In this document: positions 1 through 11,682 of the stretch, in pieces
How positions within the stretch are numbered: position 1 is the stretch's first letter
Layout: each line of letters begins with the position of its first letter
Origin: Hermatobates lingyangjiaoensis
Lineage: Eukaryota; Arthropoda; Insecta; Hemiptera; Hermatobatidae
Assembly: GCA_026182355.1 (NCBI GenBank)
Contig: JAPFBL010000235.1
Coordinates: 355,001-419,000 of the forward strand
DNA length: 64,000 nt
Direction of reading: 5' to 3'
Position numbers and translations under genes: made by a program
Notes under the pieces: model-generated
The model's database searches: none
What the model was told of the DNA's origin: nothing
The model's input: the letters and a program-made list of their open reading frames with translations, nothing else

Positions 1-23
1 TATATATATATATATATATATAT

Positions 24-57
<34 letters not shown>

Positions 58-345
58 CAGTTTGCTTCTCAACGCGAGTACTTCGCACTTCTTCCCGATG
101 ACGTCGGATGTCGAAATATCGAAGTGAGTTCGGTAGTGTCTTTCTGTGTTCTTTCCTATGTGTTAAAGTTTATATATATCAATTCAAAAATGAAGAAAAG
201 CAATACAGAGAGAAAGAGACACACCCACAAACTCAAATTTTCGGATGATCCGTCTTCAGGAGAAAAGAGAGAATGGGCGACCAAGCACGCCGGAAACACA
301 ACGGCAGGAAACCGTCCCGGCAACCGACTGACAGTCGGTTAAATT
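1..345. mobile_element. Two Penelope-like terminal repeats (families H and I)
   Basis: The window opens with (TA)n and (AG)n. The plus-strand family H copy at about 55-170 has a decayed core near 95-116; the same family occurs inverted at 4575-4710. At 180-345 lies family I on the minus strand. Its core is intact: CTGAAGA (259-253), one C, a GGAT/ATCC stem, then GAAA (242-239). A short plus ORF across this region is not coding. Assignment to Penelope-like elements rests on the shared layout described in the findings. Confidence 0.5.
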
Positions 346-1078
346 GAAAACAAGAATATATACAACTAAATAACTTAAAAATAAAAGACTAACTAATGAA
401 TAGGATCTAGTTTAGTTTGGAAGAGCATTAATAATATATTATTATTCGTAATTTGTTTAAATCAAATGAAAATAAAAGGTTTTAAAAAACTTTAAACAGG
501 ACAATGCTAATAATTTATTAAAATACGTGTCCGATGCTTGTGTTTATTTTGATATGAAATGGAGTAACTTAAGAAAAGTAAGATTTTTGTAATGTAAAGA
601 AGTAGACATTATACTAATAAAATAAGAAAGGCAAGGTGCTAGTTCCTTAAATAAAGTAATTTTTAGAATTGGCGTTCGACCAAAAAAAAAAAAAAAAAAT
701 TTCCAGTAGAAGGTTGATTACAAGTGAGTTGTAATAAAAAGCAGCAACGAATTGGTTTTTCACCACCTTGGACCTACCCAGATGGTCGACCGACAAAAAG
801 TCTAATTGGATCTTCCACGAGTAACCTTTTAATCCACTTAACTTAACTCAATCCATCCCACTTCATAAAATACAATTACATTTAACAGATTAGAAATTAC
901 GTACATTGTCCTAAAGGATTCAGTTTAAAAGGAAAAGACGCTTTATATAAAGGAATCTCAGATCCTCTGTTCTATGTGACAGCTTGAGCTTAATTGGTAG
1001 ATGTTATTGGATTTTTTTTAGTAAATAAAGGGCATAGGTCTATACAAGATTATTATATCAACTAATAATTATTTATAT

Positions 1079-1388
1079 ATATGATTTAATTTTTTTTGAG
1101 GGTTGAGGTCTAATGATTTGAAACTAGTCCTTTTGTCCACGTTTCGACATATATTTATGTCATCCTCAGGGCTTGATAATCTGTTTCTGTTCCAGCATAC
1201 CTTAATTTAGTCTGTTACATGATTAATACATGCAGGCTACTATTTGTTTGTTTGGAGGTTTCTTTAAGGTTGCGGTATGCTGCAACAGAAACAGTTTTCC
1301 AAGCCCTGAAGATGACATAAATATATGTCGACAAGAGGACTAGTTTGAAATCATTAGACCTCAATCCTCAAAAAAATTATATCATATA
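1079..1388. mobile_element. Family D inverted pair of Penelope-like repeats
   Basis: Two arms, about 1079-1200 (minus) and 1258-1388 (plus), are near-identical inverted copies. The minus arm has the best core in this family: CTGAGGA (1169-1163), T, a six-pair stem GACATA/TATGTC with a four-base loop, then GAAAC (1145-1141). In the plus arm GAAA has become GACA. A (TA)-rich tract borders the right side. Confidence 0.6.
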
Positions 1389-1765
1389 TATACATTCGTA
1401 TATTTGGGGATCAGGCCTTCATTTATACAAGTTCTATTGAAACCTATGCCTATTTCTAGTCTATAACCTTTTCGGATTAATTTTTCTAATTTTCTAACCT
1501 CTGACTTCCATAAGTTCGGGACAAGATATATCAGTTCTTCAAAATTTTTATTCCTATACTCCAACATGTTACAATTTTTGTGAAAAAAAAAAATATCCTT
1601 GATAATGGTCGATGATGACTGAAACATGTTGGAGTACGGGAATAAAAATTTTGGAGAACTGATGTATATTGTCCCAAACTTATGGAAGTCAGAGGTGAAA
1701 AAATTAGAAAAATTAATTCGAAAAGGTGTTAGACTAGAAATAGGCATAGGTTTCAATAGATATAT
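1388..1765. pseudogene. Inverted pair of Penelope-like ORF N-terminal fragments
   Basis: The minus arm (1756-1388) encodes a fragment with WKSEVRKLEKLIRKGYRLEI and, later, FNRTCINEGLIPKYTN before running into TA repeats. The plus arm (about 1620-1762) encodes the same peptide with a few changes. The pattern K-L-E-K, then F-N-x-x-C-x-x-E-x-L-x-P-K-Y, is like the N-terminal region of Penelope-like reverse transcriptases. No RT core is present. The two arms form a hairpin with a short loop near 1590. Confidence 0.5.
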
Positions 1766-2639
1766 ATGTATATAATAATAATAATTTCAAATATATAAAG
1801 TCTTAAATCAAAGTTCACCTTTGTTGTGTCTCAAATGAGCAAATTCTGGGATGTCCGAACTTTTGATATTGAGGAGTTGTTTGTTGATATGTTGTGAGGA
1901 ATTTTCGTAAATAAGTATTTGCAATAAGAAGATAAATTTTGCTTACTCTTTATTGATTATTGGTGATAAAGCATTATAAAGATCGAGAAAGAAGTGACCC
2001 GAAAATTTAATAAACTTTAACAAACCTTTCATTTATAAATTGTTTTTTTTATACCTTTCTTGGAGTAAGTATAAAATAAATTTATGCACAAAATTGTTAA
2101 TTATGAAACAAGATCAATTCAAACCAAAGTAAGAAATTCAGAAACGGGATTAAGAATTTTTGACTTAAACAACAGGTTAATGTAGGAGGATTTACACTGT
2201 ATTATTCTGACGAAAACTGGTTTACTTGGTTTAATTATACTAGAAGAAGAAAGTTATATTTTAAGGTTATTAAATTAAAGATTTACAAAAAAAAAATCAT
2301 GCTAACTTGGTGAAATTGTAACAACTTTGTTAACACTGATAAATTTATCTGGTTGAATGATTTTAAAGGTGCTAAGATTAGAATTCTGGAAGAGAATTTC
2401 TTTTCTGGACTGAGAACTGGGTGAACGTGACAGCCATATTTAACCAAGAAGGCTTAATGTTGGACCTTCTCTGCAGTAAGTACCCTCTTTAAATGAGCCA
2501 AAATGCCATCTCTCTTATTTGGAAACTCCTGCCAGTTCTCACAAACTTATATCTTCTACAGCTTTTTTTTTTTTATTGAAATTTCACTGAAAAATATCTC
2601 ATACCACCGCAATTTGATTTAAATACCTGAATGGCTCCA

Positions 2640-2662
2640 TTCTTATCATTCTTATTTAGGCT

Positions 2663-2708
<46 letters not shown>

Positions 2709-3075
2709 ACTTTTTCGTTGGAAATACGATCCAAAACGGACAAATATAGTTCAATATAGACAAAGAAACATAGAGAAATCAAAAGAACACACTTACAGTC
2801 TCTAATTTTTGGTTTGAACCGTCTTCAGGAGAGATATTTCTTTTATTTATTTATTGTTTTCAAACTCCACTATTTTAATGTAATTATAAATTGATTCCTG
2901 TCTACCTTATTTTCTGTGACCGGGTGCGCATGCAACACTGTTGGTCTCCAAACGTCTCTAAACCAGTGCGCTTGGTTTCCCTCTCTTATCTCTCCTGAAG
3001 ATGGTTCAAACCAAAAATTAGAGACTGTAAGTGTGTTCTTTTGATTTCTCTCTCTCTCTCTGAAAAAGTATATAT
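2640..3075. mobile_element. Family B inverted pair next to (TA)n
   Basis: (TA)n at about 2668-2706 is followed by a minus family B arm (2707-2850) and then a plus arm (about 2930-3060). The core is CTGAAGA, one base, then GGTT/AACC. The final GAAA is AAAA in this family. The arms diverge only slightly. Other family B copies are at 3095-3215 and 15350-15660. Confidence 0.5.
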
Positions 3076-3094
3076 ATATATATATATATATATA

Positions 3095-3208
3095 TACTTT
3101 TTCGATGAAAATAAGATCCGAAATGGACATATACAGTTCAATGTACATAAAGTAACATAGAGAAATTAAAAACACACACTTACAATCTCTAATTTTTGGA
3201 GAACTCTC

Positions 3209-3215
<7 letters not shown>
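3095..3215 (-). mobile_element. Single family B arm between two (TA)n tracts
   Basis: This diverged minus-strand family B copy lies between (TA)n at about 3068-3098 and (TA)n at about 3213-3250. It ends in the TCCTGA of the core and lacks a second arm. Confidence 0.45.
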
Positions 3216-3255
<40 letters not shown>

Positions 3256-3405
3256 ATAAGTTGGCAGCAGATCTTCATCTAAGCATACATTATTGAAAAG
3301 CAGAGCAGATTCTGCATTCACGACTTTTTTAAGTAGCTGTTCTTTTCTCCTAATGACACTTCTATGTTGCAGGGGTAATGCAAATACTAGATTGCCCAGC
3401 GACAT
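3166..3405 (-). pseudogene. Penelope-like ORF N-terminal fragment (family C, left arm)
   Basis: The minus strand from ATG 3405 encodes MSLGNLVFALPLQHRSVIRR and then VVNAESALLFNNVCLDEDLLPTYTN, after which the frame continues as Ile-Tyr repeats through (TA)n and a family B copy. The start of the frame lies just downstream of a family C hammerhead-like core, as expected if the ORF begins inside the terminal repeat of a Penelope-like element. Only the N-terminus is present. Confidence 0.6.
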
Positions 3406-3409
3406 TTTC

Positions 3410-3668
3410 AGGCAAAAACATGATCACATAACTACTAAAATTTTATTCACTACTCTTTAAAACACAAGCTTTCGACCTCGTTGGTCATCCTCAGGCAGAA
3501 TAAATTACTAAGACAGATAAATAATATAAAATCTTAAAGTAACAAAATAACAGGATACAACTAGAAATGCAAATATAAGGGATAACAATAGAAAAGGTGA
3601 TATAGATGTAACAATACTAAGAGGTAATAGTAGGTGGCGATCCTAGCGTCCAGGAGGTTAACTAGCCA
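3410..3668 (-). mobile_element. Family C terminal repeat, minus arm
   Basis: This arm holds the untranslated part of a Penelope-like unit, between the endonuclease stop and the next ATG. The core on the minus strand is at 3494-3470: CTGAGGA, T, GACC/GGTC, GAAA. The plus arm at about 3998-4290 is an almost perfect inverted copy. Confidence 0.65.
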
Positions 3669-3993
3669 TCACTCCATCCTTGTTAGTTTAATTTTATTAT
3701 CAAAGTTTCTTGAAGTCGGTATAATAAACATTTCACTGGATTGCAAGTTAATCTCCGGGCATTTCTCCTTTATGTATATGGCTTCTAGGATTTGTAAATG
3801 AAGCGGGTTTCTATTAAAGTTTAAAATGGACGTTCCCTCTACAACCATCTTACGCGTCAGTGAAGTGTGGTGTTTTTTCTCAACGTGGGCCTTCGGCGCT
3901 CCTGTAGCGAGGTGCATGGTGAGACGCCTTGAGAGTTTCGTCGTAGTCATGCCTATGTATCGGGATGGTAGGGTTGCACAGTCCCCTTCTTTA
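3669..3993 (-). pseudogene. GIY-YIG endonuclease fragment of a Penelope-like retroelement
   Basis: This is the C-terminus of a Penelope-like element. The domain nicks target DNA for target-primed reverse transcription. The minus frame gives SRYIGMTTTKLSRRLTMHL, with the YIG motif and the catalytic Arg of LSRRL. Downstream are a His (H of GAPKAH), the catalytic Glu of ILEAIYIKE and the terminal PEIN motif. The first half of the domain (GIY and the Cys pair) is missing because the copy is cut by the inverted junction near 3995. The reading frame ends normally at 3669 and is followed by the terminal repeat. Length and motif order fit Penelope-like EN rather than a cellular GIY-YIG nuclease. Confidence 0.75.
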
Positions 3994-3997
3994 CTTT

Positions 3998-4403
3998 GAT
4001 AATAAAATTAAACTAACAAGGATGGAGTGATGGCTAGTTAACCTCCTGGACGCTAGGATCGCCACCTACTATTACCTCTTAGTATTGTTACATCTATATC
4101 ACCTTTTCTATTGTTATCCCTTATATTTGCATTTCTAGTTGTATCCTGTTATTTTGTTACTTTAAGATTTTATATTATTTATCTGTCTTAGTAATTTATT
4201 CTGCCTGAGGATGACCAACGAGGTCGAAAGCTTGTGTTTTAAAGAGTAGTGAATAAAATTTTAGTAGTTATGTGATCATGTTTTTGCCTGAAAATGTCGC
4301 TGGGCAATCTAGTATTTGCATTACCCCTGCAATATAGAAGTGTCATTAGGAGAAAAGAACAGCTACTTAAAAAAGTCGTGAATGCAGAATCTGCTCTGCT
4401 TTT

Positions 4404-4440
<37 letters not shown>
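3998..4440 (+). mobile_element. Family C terminal repeat plus ORF start, plus arm
   Basis: This is the inverted copy of 3250-3740. It holds the last codons of the endonuclease frame and the untranslated section. The core follows: CTGAGGA 4205-4211, T, GACC 4213-4216, GGTC 4222-4225, GAAA 4226-4229. ATG 4294 opens MSLGNLVFALPLQYRSVIRR and continues to about 4410, where (TA)n begins. An inverted terminal repeat upstream of a 5'-truncated copy is a known Penelope-like arrangement. Confidence 0.65.
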
Positions 4441-4443
<3 letters not shown>

Positions 4444-4720
4444 AGAATTTAAAAAAGAACACATAGAAAGGAAACCACTGAACTCACTACTATATTTCGA
4501 TGTCCTCGTCTTCAGGAAAAGAAGTGAATCGCTCCAAAGGCTGATAACGACTGCCTTATATATATATATATATATATAGAAACTTTAACAAATAGGAAAG
4601 AACACAGCAAGTCACTTCAGAACTCACTTCGATATTTTGACATCTGTTGTCATCAGGAAGAAGTACTCGCGTTGAGAAGCAAACTGCTACTCAACTAATA
4701 TATATATATGTAAAAGTTAG
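4436..4720 (-). mobile_element. Family E fragment and family H copy
   Basis: After (TA)n, 4440-4555 matches family E (full copies at 36,980-37,400 and 37,800-38,210). It is interrupted by (TA)n at about 4557-4578. A minus-strand family H copy follows at 4579-4695, inverted relative to the copy at the left window edge. Its core lies near 4655. Confidence 0.5.
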
Positions 4721-4732
4721 ATGCAGTCCTTC

Positions 4733-4829
4733 ATTTAAACATGTATTATTAAATAACGCCCCATATTTGGCTTATATCTGTTTTCTATATAGTTTTTCCA
4801 AATTCCTCTTCTCTTCATTAAAACTATAA
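4733..4829 (-). pseudogene. Penelope-like ORF N-terminal fragment
   Basis: The minus strand encodes a decayed fragment with NLEKLYRKQ, a stop, then GALFNNTCLNEGL before TA repeats. It matches the common N-terminal pattern and is broken by at least one stop. Confidence 0.4.
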
Positions 4830-5199
4830 ATCTTGTCGCCAGTATTACTAGTCGATATGTTTAGAATATACCACATTTACCATCAGGACAATAATGAGAA
4901 TAATAGTGAGTTAGTCAGTTTATATATAGAAGGTGGATTTGTACAGGAATGTTTACAGGACATCATCTTTGAATAATGGAGCATTTCGGGGGATTAAGGT
5001 AGGGTGGTTGGATTCACCATCTAGCTGGCTAATCTGGGTCGGTCTGTTGAAAAACAATTTTAAAATTCTACAAGAATTATTAAGTTGGATATTTATGACT
5101 GGCTGCTTGACTCAAATTATTATTGCTTTCATTATATTTAATTTAAAATGGTTCTTTTCTCTGGAAATAATTTTATGGAATTGACAATCATTTCTCATA

Positions 5200-5477
5200 T
5201 AACTTTTGTCTCATGAACTGATGCTGCATAAAATTTTGAGGCACCAGTGGAAAGATGCTATTGTTCTGGACAATGAAGTTATAGTCAGTCCTATAAATGA
5301 GCTTTTCTGGGCCTCGCAGTTCCCTTTGTTACATGAATATTCATATACAACATTTATTTCTTTTGACTCTTCAACGATTGGACTATTCTTCATTATCAAA
5401 CTGCCTCTTGAAGGGCTTTGGTAGTAAGTTATTAGAGCCACACTATCCTCAGGCATCATCCTCAGTTGTGATGACAA
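5200..5477 (-). pseudogene. Decayed GIY-YIG endonuclease of a second Penelope-like family
   Basis: The minus frame from ATG 5477 gives an Arg/Ser-rich linker and then NVVYEYSCNKGNCEAQ followed by SSFIGLTITSLSRT. This is the first half of a Penelope-like endonuclease: the GIY-equivalent VVYEY, the Cys pair inserted between the motifs, the YIG-equivalent FIG, and the catalytic-Arg segment LSR. The second half, with the catalytic Glu, is lost in frame. It complements the family C fragment, which has only the second half. Confidence 0.65.
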
Positions 5478-5765
5478 ACTGTTGTTCTAAATATGAACTA
5501 CACAGCTGGTCTGAGCACTCAGTTGATGCTTAATGTCCTGCCTCTGAATGGTATTGGCTGTGAGGAATTGCATCTAACTCTATGGGTAGAGCATACCCAT
5601 CCATCTTCTCTAGTGTTGTGATGACAAACTGTTGTTCTAAATATGAACTACACAGCTGATCTGAGCACTCAGTTGATGCTTAATGTCCTGCCTTTGAATG
5701 GTATTGGCTGTGAGGAATTGCCTCTAACTCTATGGGTAAAGCATACCCATTCATCTTCTGTACCT
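5465..5765. repeat. Two-copy tandem duplication, unit about 150 bp
   Basis: 5465-5614 and 5615-5765 are about 95% identical by eye. No other copies were seen. It has no clear coding sense. Confidence 0.8.
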
Positions 5766-6754
5766 AAACCTCAAACTCTCACAACAACAGACCCACACAC
5801 ACACTCACTGTTAGAATAATTTGCAAAACATATTTCATTGAAATGGGAAGACCTCCATACATATATCTCCAATAAAAACCAGATGCCAAAATTTTGACTC
5901 AAACACATTAATTTCGTTTACCATTATCTTATTTAAAGGATAAATAATAGTAAGAATTACTACAGCAGGCAAAATGTGTAGAAATATCTGATAAAACACA
6001 CAAACACACACAAATGCTCACTCTGCAAACATGTAAATAGAAAAATATAATTCTTTTTACCTCAGATCAGTTAAATCTAACTTATACTTTATGATGATAA
6101 CTACTTCAAACTAACTGCTTCATTTCTAATATAACGAACTCTATTAAAGAACTTAACAACAATTTCACGGGTCACATCAACAAGAAAAAATCTGCAAAGA
6201 GTTAAGAGTTATAATTAAAACGTTTATGTAAATAATGACATATTGCTTACCTCTATTTGGTTCTTTTGAGAAATATTGGTCACAGGAGCAAATAATTTCT
6301 TTTGTATTGCCTGCAGGCTTTCTCCTGCTAAATCTTTCCATCCTACAACAAAGATATCTCAAATTCAATTATTTTCTGTTTAAAATTCATAAAGCACTTT
6401 TCAAGAAAACATTTACAATTTATTATATAAAGTATAAAATATTATCAACTCTAAAGTGTATAATTTTTGAACTTTTGGATTTATTTAAGCTACATTTATC
6501 AAAAAAATATCGTTCAAATTGAAACTGTTACATTGGAAAGCGTAATAATATCCGATAAATAACAAAGTGTCAACAGTTAAACACAGTTTGCAATAGCCAG
6601 GAACCTAAAAATTTGGGCCACATTTTTTTAAAACATCCTATTTATATACCTCAAAGATACTTCTTTTTACATGTTAACTGTAAAGGTGATGCGAGGTCAG
6701 CTAGAATAATTATTGCGTCTATTAGTACATATGTTTTAGGAAATACATTTCAAA

Positions 6755-7165
6755 TATAGTAGGGTCAAAAAGCTAATAAAATGCCCTCTACATATGAAAA
6801 TTTTTATCAGCTTAAAATTTTATTGCCTAACCTTTAGGGAAAAGAAATAACAATGAAATGTACCTGCCTTCTAATATGAAACAGATGTACATACCCTCAC
6901 CCACGTCCATCCTATTCCCAGTCAGTTTACCATAGACACTCACCCTTAGTTTCGTACTCTCTTCCTTATTTTATTTTATTTTTATTTTGTACTATATTTA
7001 CTTTGTACTATAGATAAGTCTCTGATGACATTGTATTTTTAGTTAATGCCTGAGGAAGAACACTACGCGTTCGAAACGCGTTGTTTATACCGTTAAATTT
7101 TTATATGTGGAGACTATTTCATTAGCTTTTTACCCTACAATGAGTAAATACCACATAATAACTGA
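6755..7165. mobile_element. Family L palindromic element with CGAAACGCG core
   Basis: Inverted arms lie at about 6762-6830 (minus) and 7085-7160 (plus). The core is intact on the plus strand: CTGAGGA (7050-7056), A, GAAC (7058-7061), GTTC (7069-7072), GAAAC. The right flank (AGTAAATACCACATAATAAC) is shared with elements at 24.7 and 33.2-33.7 kb. Confidence 0.55.
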
Positions 7166-8024
7166 TTGCTCTACATTAGAATTTCAAATTTATTTTTCAA
7201 ATTCTATTTTTTTTATTATATCATAATATATGGTATTTTATTTTATCATAATAACTTCTGTTATTTATTTAATTATTTTCTATTTTGTCTTATTATTTAA
7301 CTTATTATTTAAAGTCTAAAAGTTTTGTAAGCATGTACAAATGAATAATTATTTTTATAATAAACTTTTTATGAAACATACTTTTAATGTGGTTTTGGAT
7401 GGAAATGGATCCTTTTCCATCAATTCTTTTAAAAATCAATTATATATATGTATAAATATTTATAAACATATATCGACCGGCAGAATAGAATAAAAGTAAA
7501 TATTATCCAGTTTCGGTTAATATTTTTAATACCTATTACAATAGGCATTTGAGAGTTTGATTTGAACATAGAATACTGACTGAAACCTGATTAATATTTA
7601 CTAGCATTTGGGAGTTTGATTTGAATCCACTCAAAATTTGAACCTTTTTGAACTAACCAAAACCCAATTATTTTTTACTTAGATATATATATGCATATAT
7701 AATGTTTGTTGGGATTTGTAGACATACCTGTGAATATTTAGATTTGTGTAAATACCAAATACAAATATGATAAATCTCACGAATAACCAGAAAGGCGGAA
7801 AACATGGTATGTTTTAATATAAAGTATGTAAAAACTCTTTTTCCAGATGCATTATTTTACAAAAAAATTATAAAATATTTCCATATACAATACAGACATA
7901 TATGAAAAATATAGTTAAAATGTTTCAAAAGGTGCGACTTGTAGGGTGATTGCAAAATTTTTGGTACTGACTCATTAAAACTCACACCACCAAATATATA
8001 CAGAAAAATATCCCAAAAATAATA
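7165..8024. other. No recognisable gene; AT-rich
   Basis: Apart from a short diverged duplication near 7545-7640 (GCATTTG..GAGTTTGATTTGAA), nothing is seen. Confidence 0.3.
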
Positions 8025-8165
8025 AAAATTATGACAGAGAGCTTCAAAAAGTGTTTGCCTATGAATAATTTTATAAACTAAAAAAAATATTGCCATGTTA
8101 TTTTTGTTTTTGTTTTACAGTTATGTTTGTATATGTATCATTTTTAGAAAGAAAATTGTTATTTT
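8025..8165. repeat. Uninterrupted copy of a repeat that is split at 9.47-10.56 kb
   Basis: This sequence reappears at 9475-10560 in pieces, separated by a pogo-like MITE and a family A hairpin. It therefore serves as an empty site for both insertions. Confidence 0.55.
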
Positions 8166-9164
8166 TGATTCAAAATAAAAGTTGTTTATTTAAGTTGGTA
8201 ATATAAAAAGCTTTTTTATTACATTGATTCTCACAGTCTTCCATTTACTTATTGTAGATGAATGTTTGCCAAGTTTGTTATCTGAGAAGCAAGCTAAGGA
8301 AATATTTCTGTCAACAAATACTACTCTATTTAGTTATAATTATTATGTGTAGCTGCAAGAAAAAGTGTTAGAGAAATTAAAACTCTTGGCTCTTTGACTG
8401 ATGAAAAGCCAAGTACTAGTGCTAACTTTTACTTCCACAGTGAGATATATTATTTACATTTATCTGGAAGGAAAGTTCATGAGGAAATTAAAATTTTTGG
8501 TCAAAAAATAGTGCTGACAATTCTACGTCGATAGTGAGATATTATTTATGTATGGCTAGAAGGAAAACTGATTAACAAATTGTCAGCCTTTTGAACTAGT
8601 AATCAATAATAATTTCAGTGATTTCAGGTTCTAATAATTGATACAGAGTTTTTGTCATGGCCTTAGGAGTATTAAGTTTATGAATTTTAGATTACAGATC
8701 ACTGGAGACAGAGGTGCCGCTTAATCATAATAATAAGTTTTACGATTACTTTATAAATGTGTCGAAGGTATTGAATTATTTTGTAATTTGTTGCTTTACT
8801 GTCTGGCAGACTGCCAGTTATGATTAGAAATTTTAGGTAAATTCAATATAAATAAGGAGAATCTAAAGGTTTTCTTTAAGGGAAGAGACCTCTTGGTCTT
8901 TATTGAAGGATCAGAAAAGTTTGCTTGTAATATGTACAGTTTGTACGGAGTGACAAAAAGTTACCCATCACTGCACTGTTTTCCAGACCTCTTCATAATA
9001 ATACTGGCTAACTATTTAACACCTACTGCCAAGGTTCATTATACATTGAAAGTACTAACTTTTCCAGTTTTTCTTCTAACTTCAAGGGAAGGGGTTTGTT
9101 ACACTTCGGACACTAATTCTTCAATAGAATATTTGTGTCTTCCATAATTATTCTATATTTGGAG

Positions 9165-9410
9165 TCCCTTAATTTTTTTCTAACTCAAGTTTATTTAGAT
9201 TAGGAAACATAAATGAGTACTTGACAGACCAACAGCTTAAAACCATCTCCTTGCGATGACTTATCTAAATTTATTCACTTTTGGAGTGAAAAAAATCGAA
9301 AGCCAGAGTGAAAATCAAAAAAGAATCTACAACTCCAGATACAAGCAAGCAAGCACTGGGCTACTCTGACCCCTTAAATATTACTCTACTCGTAAGTATT
9401 ACAAATCTTT
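9165..9410 (-). repeat. Diverged copy of the tRNA-derived SINE
   Basis: The order of blocks matches the SINE read backwards: GGAGTCC, then CTAACTCAAGT, then the GATGGCTTA-equivalent region, ending with a CCAGA..GCAAGC..CTGGGCTA block. Similarity is weak. A related fragment is at 10585-10735. Confidence 0.35.
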
Positions 9411-9552
9411 AACCTGAAATATTACAAACTTTTTATAGTATCTCAGAAAAGACAAGAGCCAAGATCATGAAAATTATCTCCGATAGCTTCAAAAAGTGTT
9501 TATCTATGAAAAATTTCATTAACTATTTTTTTTCATTATTAATATACAATAA

Positions 9553-10300
9553 AATAAACCCTCACTTTTTGCGGATAATGGGGACCGAACACCCCCGAGA
9601 AAAGCCAAAATTCGCGAATAATAGACGCGCCTTTATAAAAGCCTCTAAAGCTCAAACAACAACCTTTCCAACAGAGAGAGAATCCTGACCTTACTTAATA
9701 CTGTACTGTGTTGCAAATAAAAATGAAAAACAAAAAGAAAAAAATAAGAAATAATTCATAAAAAAAAATTATATATTTACCGACTATAAGAGAGAAAGAG
9801 AGGTAGAGAATTATACCCATAATGTATTGTACAGTAAATAATAATGCAAGTAAATAAAATAAAAAAAATTGTAACTATCTTTTATTTTAATTTATAGATG
9901 AAAATGCCTATTTTCTTACTTCAATTTTTTGATATTTTTATTATTATTTTGTTACAATTCATTATGTTTTAATATTTTTCATTAATTTTTAGTCCTTATT
10001 GAATATTTTTTAATAGCTTTTATTAACCTTTAATTTAATGCTGTAGAATACATTTTGACCCAGCAAGTCACTGGTTGTTTGATATCTTTCTCGATTGGAC
10101 AAGAAGAATCCTGTATATTTTCTTCTCTAATACTAACTACTGTACTTTTCCATTACGAGTTGTATTTTTTTATTTTTTACTGCAATTACAGTTGAATATT
10201 TTTTTATATTTTTTAATTTTTAATTGAACATTTCAGGACTCCGCGAAACATTGAACCTGCGAAAACTGAACCGCGAACTAGCGAAGGTTTACACTGTACT
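9553..10300. mobile_element. pogo/Tigger-like MITE
   Basis: The left end (TAAACCCTCACTTTTTGCGG) and the reverse complement of the right end (GTAAACCTTCGCTAGTTCGC) form imperfect terminal inverted repeats of about 25 bases, with TA at the ends. Internal GCGAA motifs repeat near both ends. No transposase is present. It splits a repeat whose intact copy lies at 8025-8165. Confidence 0.5.
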
Positions 10301-10360
10301 TACAGTAAAGTGGAACAAATATTACTATATTATTTTTGTTTTGCAGTTATTTAAATGTAT

Positions 10361-10534
10361 ATAAAAAAGATTTCATATAAACACGTGAAACAACAATCAA
10401 TAATCAAACCACAATAAGAAATGGGAAAACAAGACTAAGATCTTTCAACCGTAACAAGCGGTCTTTGTCAGAGTCAAAAACTCAACTGGTCTTAGTTTTG
10501 TTTTCCCATTTCTTATTATGGTTTGATTATACAT
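10361..10534. mobile_element. Family A hairpin element
   Basis: A full minus arm (10366-10488) is joined to a truncated plus arm (10489-10534). Its core retains CTGACAA/GACCG..CGGTT/GAAA with one change. It interrupts the 8.0-kb repeat. Confidence 0.6.
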
Positions 10535-10584
10535 GTATATGTATCATTTTTAGAAAGGAAACGTATACCGAAACTCCATTTTTT

Positions 10585-10735
10585 TTTTAAAATTAACGCC
10601 ATCTCCTTGTGGTGACTTACTCAGACTTTTTCACTTCCTGAGTAAAAAAATCAAAAAACAAAGTAAAAATTGAAAACACATCTTTAAGTCCAGAGCTGAG
10701 CAAGCTACTCAGTTACCATCGTCCCTTTAATTTCA
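10585..10735 (-). repeat. Second diverged SINE fragment
   Basis: This shares the CCATCTCCTTG..GTGACTTA block and the AGTCCAGAG..GAGCAAG block with 9235-9350, and by extension with the tRNA-derived SINE. It is poorly preserved. Confidence 0.3.
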
Positions 10736-11529
10736 CTTTATCCTTCATTATTTTTTTTTTTTTCGTCTTAGGATGTGGAAAAATCTGTTCATCAGATCCC
10801 TTAGCAAGACGTCTTGTAATCATTATTACAAATCTTAAACTTTAAATAATAAAAACTCTTTATAAACCCTCAGATACACCAAAACTCTGTTTTTTTTTAA
10901 ATGAAGAAAGAAAAGTCTATGTTTAAATTCAAAATGAATAAAATTGGAAACATACGAATTTGTAAGAAAAAAAAATTTTTTTCATTGGAAAGAATGTAAT
11001 AATGAAGTTTGTTCTAAACCATATATTGAAATTCAGTACATCGAAAATCAATATTTTATTAATTTGAATTGTAGTGGAATATTAATCATTTTGACGAATT
11101 AGGAGAAAGTGATTGGATGACGAGCATGATAAGGTTATCAGTTAATATCGCCTAATGCAGTTACCCCAAATGACAATCACTCCCTCCTTTGAGCAACCCT
11201 TATTTATTATATGATCCTTCCACTCCCCTCGGAAACCATTAAATTATGGCGTGACGCAGGATAATCAAATAATGGTTTCGGTTATGGTCTGGTGTCATAA
11301 TGGTACTTTTCCTTCCTGTTTTCATACTTATTGTTTGTTTAAAAGAATATTATTGTAAAAGAGTGAATCAATGATTTATTATGAAGTAGTTCGTGACACT
11401 TAAATAAAACAGTTTTTTTTTTGACATAAAGCAGATAATGACTAGTTATTTCAGTTCAATTACTATTAACGAAAAATTTTTCTTTCTACGAGTATTATTT
11501 AAAGATTAATACTGTAAATACATATTTGT

Positions 11530-11601
11530 GATTTGATCATTGATTGTTATTTCACGTGTTTATGTGAAATCTATATATATATATATATTGAAGTCATACC
11601 T

Positions 11602-11682
<81 letters not shown>

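Noticed and set aside
4933..5184. Plus frame of 83 codons with hydrophobic stretches
   Set aside because: No motif, surrounded by Penelope-like debris. It probably arises by chance in AT-rich DNA.
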